From: an uncultured Eggerthella sp.
GTDB lineage: Bacteria; Actinomycetota; Coriobacteriia; Coriobacteriales; Eggerthellaceae
Assembly: GCA_937998355.1 (NCBI GenBank)
Contig: CALLDI010000010.1
Coordinates: forward strand, 1 to 64,000
DNA: 64,000 nucleotides
Reading direction: 5' to 3'
Part shown: positions 63,008 to 64,000 of the stretch, piece by piece
Layout of the letters: every line of letters begins with the position of its first letter
Position numbering within the stretch: the stretch's first letter is position 1
Notes under the pieces: model-generated
The model's input: the letters and a program-made list of their open reading frames with translations, nothing else
What the model was told of the DNA's origin: nothing
Database searches by the model: none
Translations under genes and position numbers: made by a program

Positions 63008-63325
63008 CTACAACGTCGCGGAGAGCGGCTCGATCGCCATGATCTCGGCCTCGTTCGCGTCTAGCGAATCCCAGAGATCGATGTTGCGTTGCATGTTCAT
63101 CCAGTATTGAGGCGTCGTGCCGAACACGCGCGCGAGGCGAAGCGCCATCTCGGCACTGACCGCCCGCCGCTCCCGCACCAGCTCGTTCACGGTCTGGCGC
63201 GAGACCTTCAGCAGTTCGGCGAGCTTCGCCACGCTGATGCCGAAATCGGGCATGAATTCTTCGCGGAGCATCTCTCCGGGATGCGTGGGCTTTCGTTCTA
63301 TGAAGAGCAGCTGGTCTTCCTTCAT
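63008..63325 (-). CDS. higA: HigA-type antitoxin
   Basis: The 105-residue protein has the opening RKPTHPGEMLREEFMPDFGISVAKLAELL and a helix-turn-helix (VSRQTVNELVRERRAVSAEMALRLARVFG) typical of HigA/VapI antitoxins that bind both toxin and operator. It lies 8 bases after the toxin gene, toxin-first, as in other HigBA modules. GAGGTG before ATG 63325 supports the start. Confidence 0.94.
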   Translation of the reverse strand: MKEDQLLFIERKPTHPGEMLREEFMPDFGISVAKLAELLKVSRQTVNELVRERRAVSAEMALRLARVFGTTPQYWMNMQRNIDLWDSLDANEAEIMAIEPLSATL

Positions 63326-63333
63326 CGTGCACC

Positions 63334-63618
63334 TCATCTGTGATAGTCGCATATCTCGACGTCGAACGCATCGTTGCCCTCGAATGTGAAGCAGATGCGC
63401 CACTGATCGTTGATGGAAATGGAATACTGGCCGAAGCGGTTTCCCTGCAACCGATGAAGACGATTGCCAGGCGGGACCTTCAGATCCTGCACGCGATAGG
63501 CGTTATCGATCATGTCGAGCTTGCGGAGCGCGCGCGGCACGATGTTCGCAGGAAGGGCGTTCGATACGACTTGCGCGAAGAGCGCCTCTGTTTCCTTGTC
63601 CGCGAACGACTTGATCAA
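63334..63618 (-). CDS. higB: HigB-type mRNA interferase toxin
   Basis: The 94-residue protein has the RelE-fold HigB phrases LIKSFADKETEALF at the start, KVPPGNRLHRLQG and QWRICFTFEGNDAFDVEICDYH at the end, with the conserved His-Arg-containing centre. HigB cuts ribosome-bound mRNA. The start is taken as TTG 63618, in the family's usual position with GAAAGGAT 8 bases upstream; an ATG at 63654 would add 12 residues. It precedes higA in one operon, near a likely variable part of the genome. Confidence 0.93.
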   Translation of the reverse strand: MIKSFADKETEALFAQVVSNALPANIVPRALRKLDMIDNAYRVQDLKVPPGNRLHRLQGNRFGQYSISINDQWRICFTFEGNDAFDVEICDYHR

Positions 63619-63868
63619 TCTTTCATCCTTTCCGCACCTATTGTAACGCATCACGTGACACTTTACAAGAAGACGGTCTCGTCCTGCGAATCAAGATGCG
63701 ACCGCCCCTGCGAAAAGCGCCGTACTCGACCCCGCGAAGAGCAACTCGATCACCCCTGCGACCGACCACCGCGCGCAATGCACGCTCGCGGCGCAAGGGT
63801 TCACAATCGCTGCGCACGGGAGTACAGTGAGGCAGCTTCGTTCGCCCGACCGCGAGCGAACCGACACC

Positions 63869-64000
63869 ATGGCAGCATTGGATGCACGAACATACCAGAC
63901 CATCTTGCGAGTGAAGCCGGCGCGCGCGTTCGACGTGGGCGGCCTGCTCATGCGCCTCTACGTCTACATGGTCAACATCGGCGTGGTGACCATGCTCACG
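63869..64000 (+). CDS. Partial gene at window edge, possible membrane protein
   Basis: From ATG 63869 an open frame of 44 codons runs to the window end (MAALDARTYQTILRVKPARA). Its last part, RLYVYMVNIGVVTMLT, is hydrophobic. The gene has no clear ribosome binding site nearby, and the family cannot be told from so short a piece. Confidence 0.5.
   Translation, partial: MAALDARTYQTILRVKPARAFDVGGLLMRLYVYMVNIGVVTMLT

Noticed and set aside
63691..63951. A minus-strand frame of 86 codons at the window end
   Set aside because: It lies opposite the better supported plus-strand frame from 63869 and has no ribosome binding site or family.

Overview
The window reads as a stretch of chromosome from a GC-rich, anaerobic actinobacterium, most likely of the class Coriobacteriia (an Eggerthellaceae or Slackia-like genome). 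The basis is GC-rich coding with strong AGGAGG-type ribosome binding sites, an [FeFe] hydrogenase with an NAD(P)H-linked partner, acetate kinase, several nitroreductase-like flavoproteins, a secreted protein with choline-binding-type cell-wall repeats, and MFS transporters that end in CBS domains. Family and genus are inferences from gene content, not from a marker gene. No rRNA, tRNA or CRISPR array was seen.

Layout. Positions 1-3.4 kb are a lower-GC accessory patch: a TIR-AbiTii antiphage-type protein and two orphan genes. 3.4-21.8 kb is housekeeping and surface functions: peroxide defence (yaaA-bcp), a nitroreductase, CoA-disulfide reductase plus rhodanese, a ThrE-type exporter, a GH3 lipoprotein, an MFS-CBS transporter, a large secreted metallo-beta-lactamase-fold wall protein with an Asp-Pro tract inside its catalytic domain, an amino-acid:cation symporter, a VanZ-RDD protein, apt, a Lys/Glu/Ala-rich lipoprotein with a palindromic operator candidate, nnrE and a HIRAN protein. 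21.9-30.3 kb holds a Fic protein, then a hydrogenase module (NuoF/GltD-type flavoprotein and HydA) followed by an ABC importer whose permease and ATPase are one polypeptide. 30.3-49.8 kb has a membrane-anchored phosphodiesterase-type enzyme, msrAB, an NCS2 permease, an acyl-CoA dehydrogenase-type gene, a three-gene hydrolase/acyltransferase/zinc-ribbon cluster, a GH5 lipoprotein, ackA, an Rrf2-nitroreductase pair, a lactonase-like hydrolase, a His-rich/Cys-rich small protein, an aminotransferase and a CorA-like membrane protein.

49.8-57.1 kb is a complete tryptophan operon, trpE-G-D-C-(F-B)-A, controlled by a T-box leader with an intrinsic terminator. TrpF and TrpB are one reading frame, yet a strong internal ribosome binding site and GTG remain at the junction. 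57.5-64 kb has a LysR regulator with its promoter and a T-N11-A palindrome, a PQ-loop-like protein, a second MFS-CBS paralogue, a cyanate/NimT-like MFS protein, a HigB-HigA toxin-antitoxin pair and the start of another gene at the window edge.

The most unusual non-coding signal is a family of four ~200-236 bp intergenic elements (23.1, 32.3, 40.0 and 57.3 kb). Each is bounded by ~52-base inverted arms that are conserved between copies, covers an unrelated interior, and lies downstream of a gene's 3' end. Short tandem arrays (22, 31 and 33 nt units) sit beside three of the four copies, and two of those arrays begin at the stop codon of the neighbouring gene. I do not recognise this element family.
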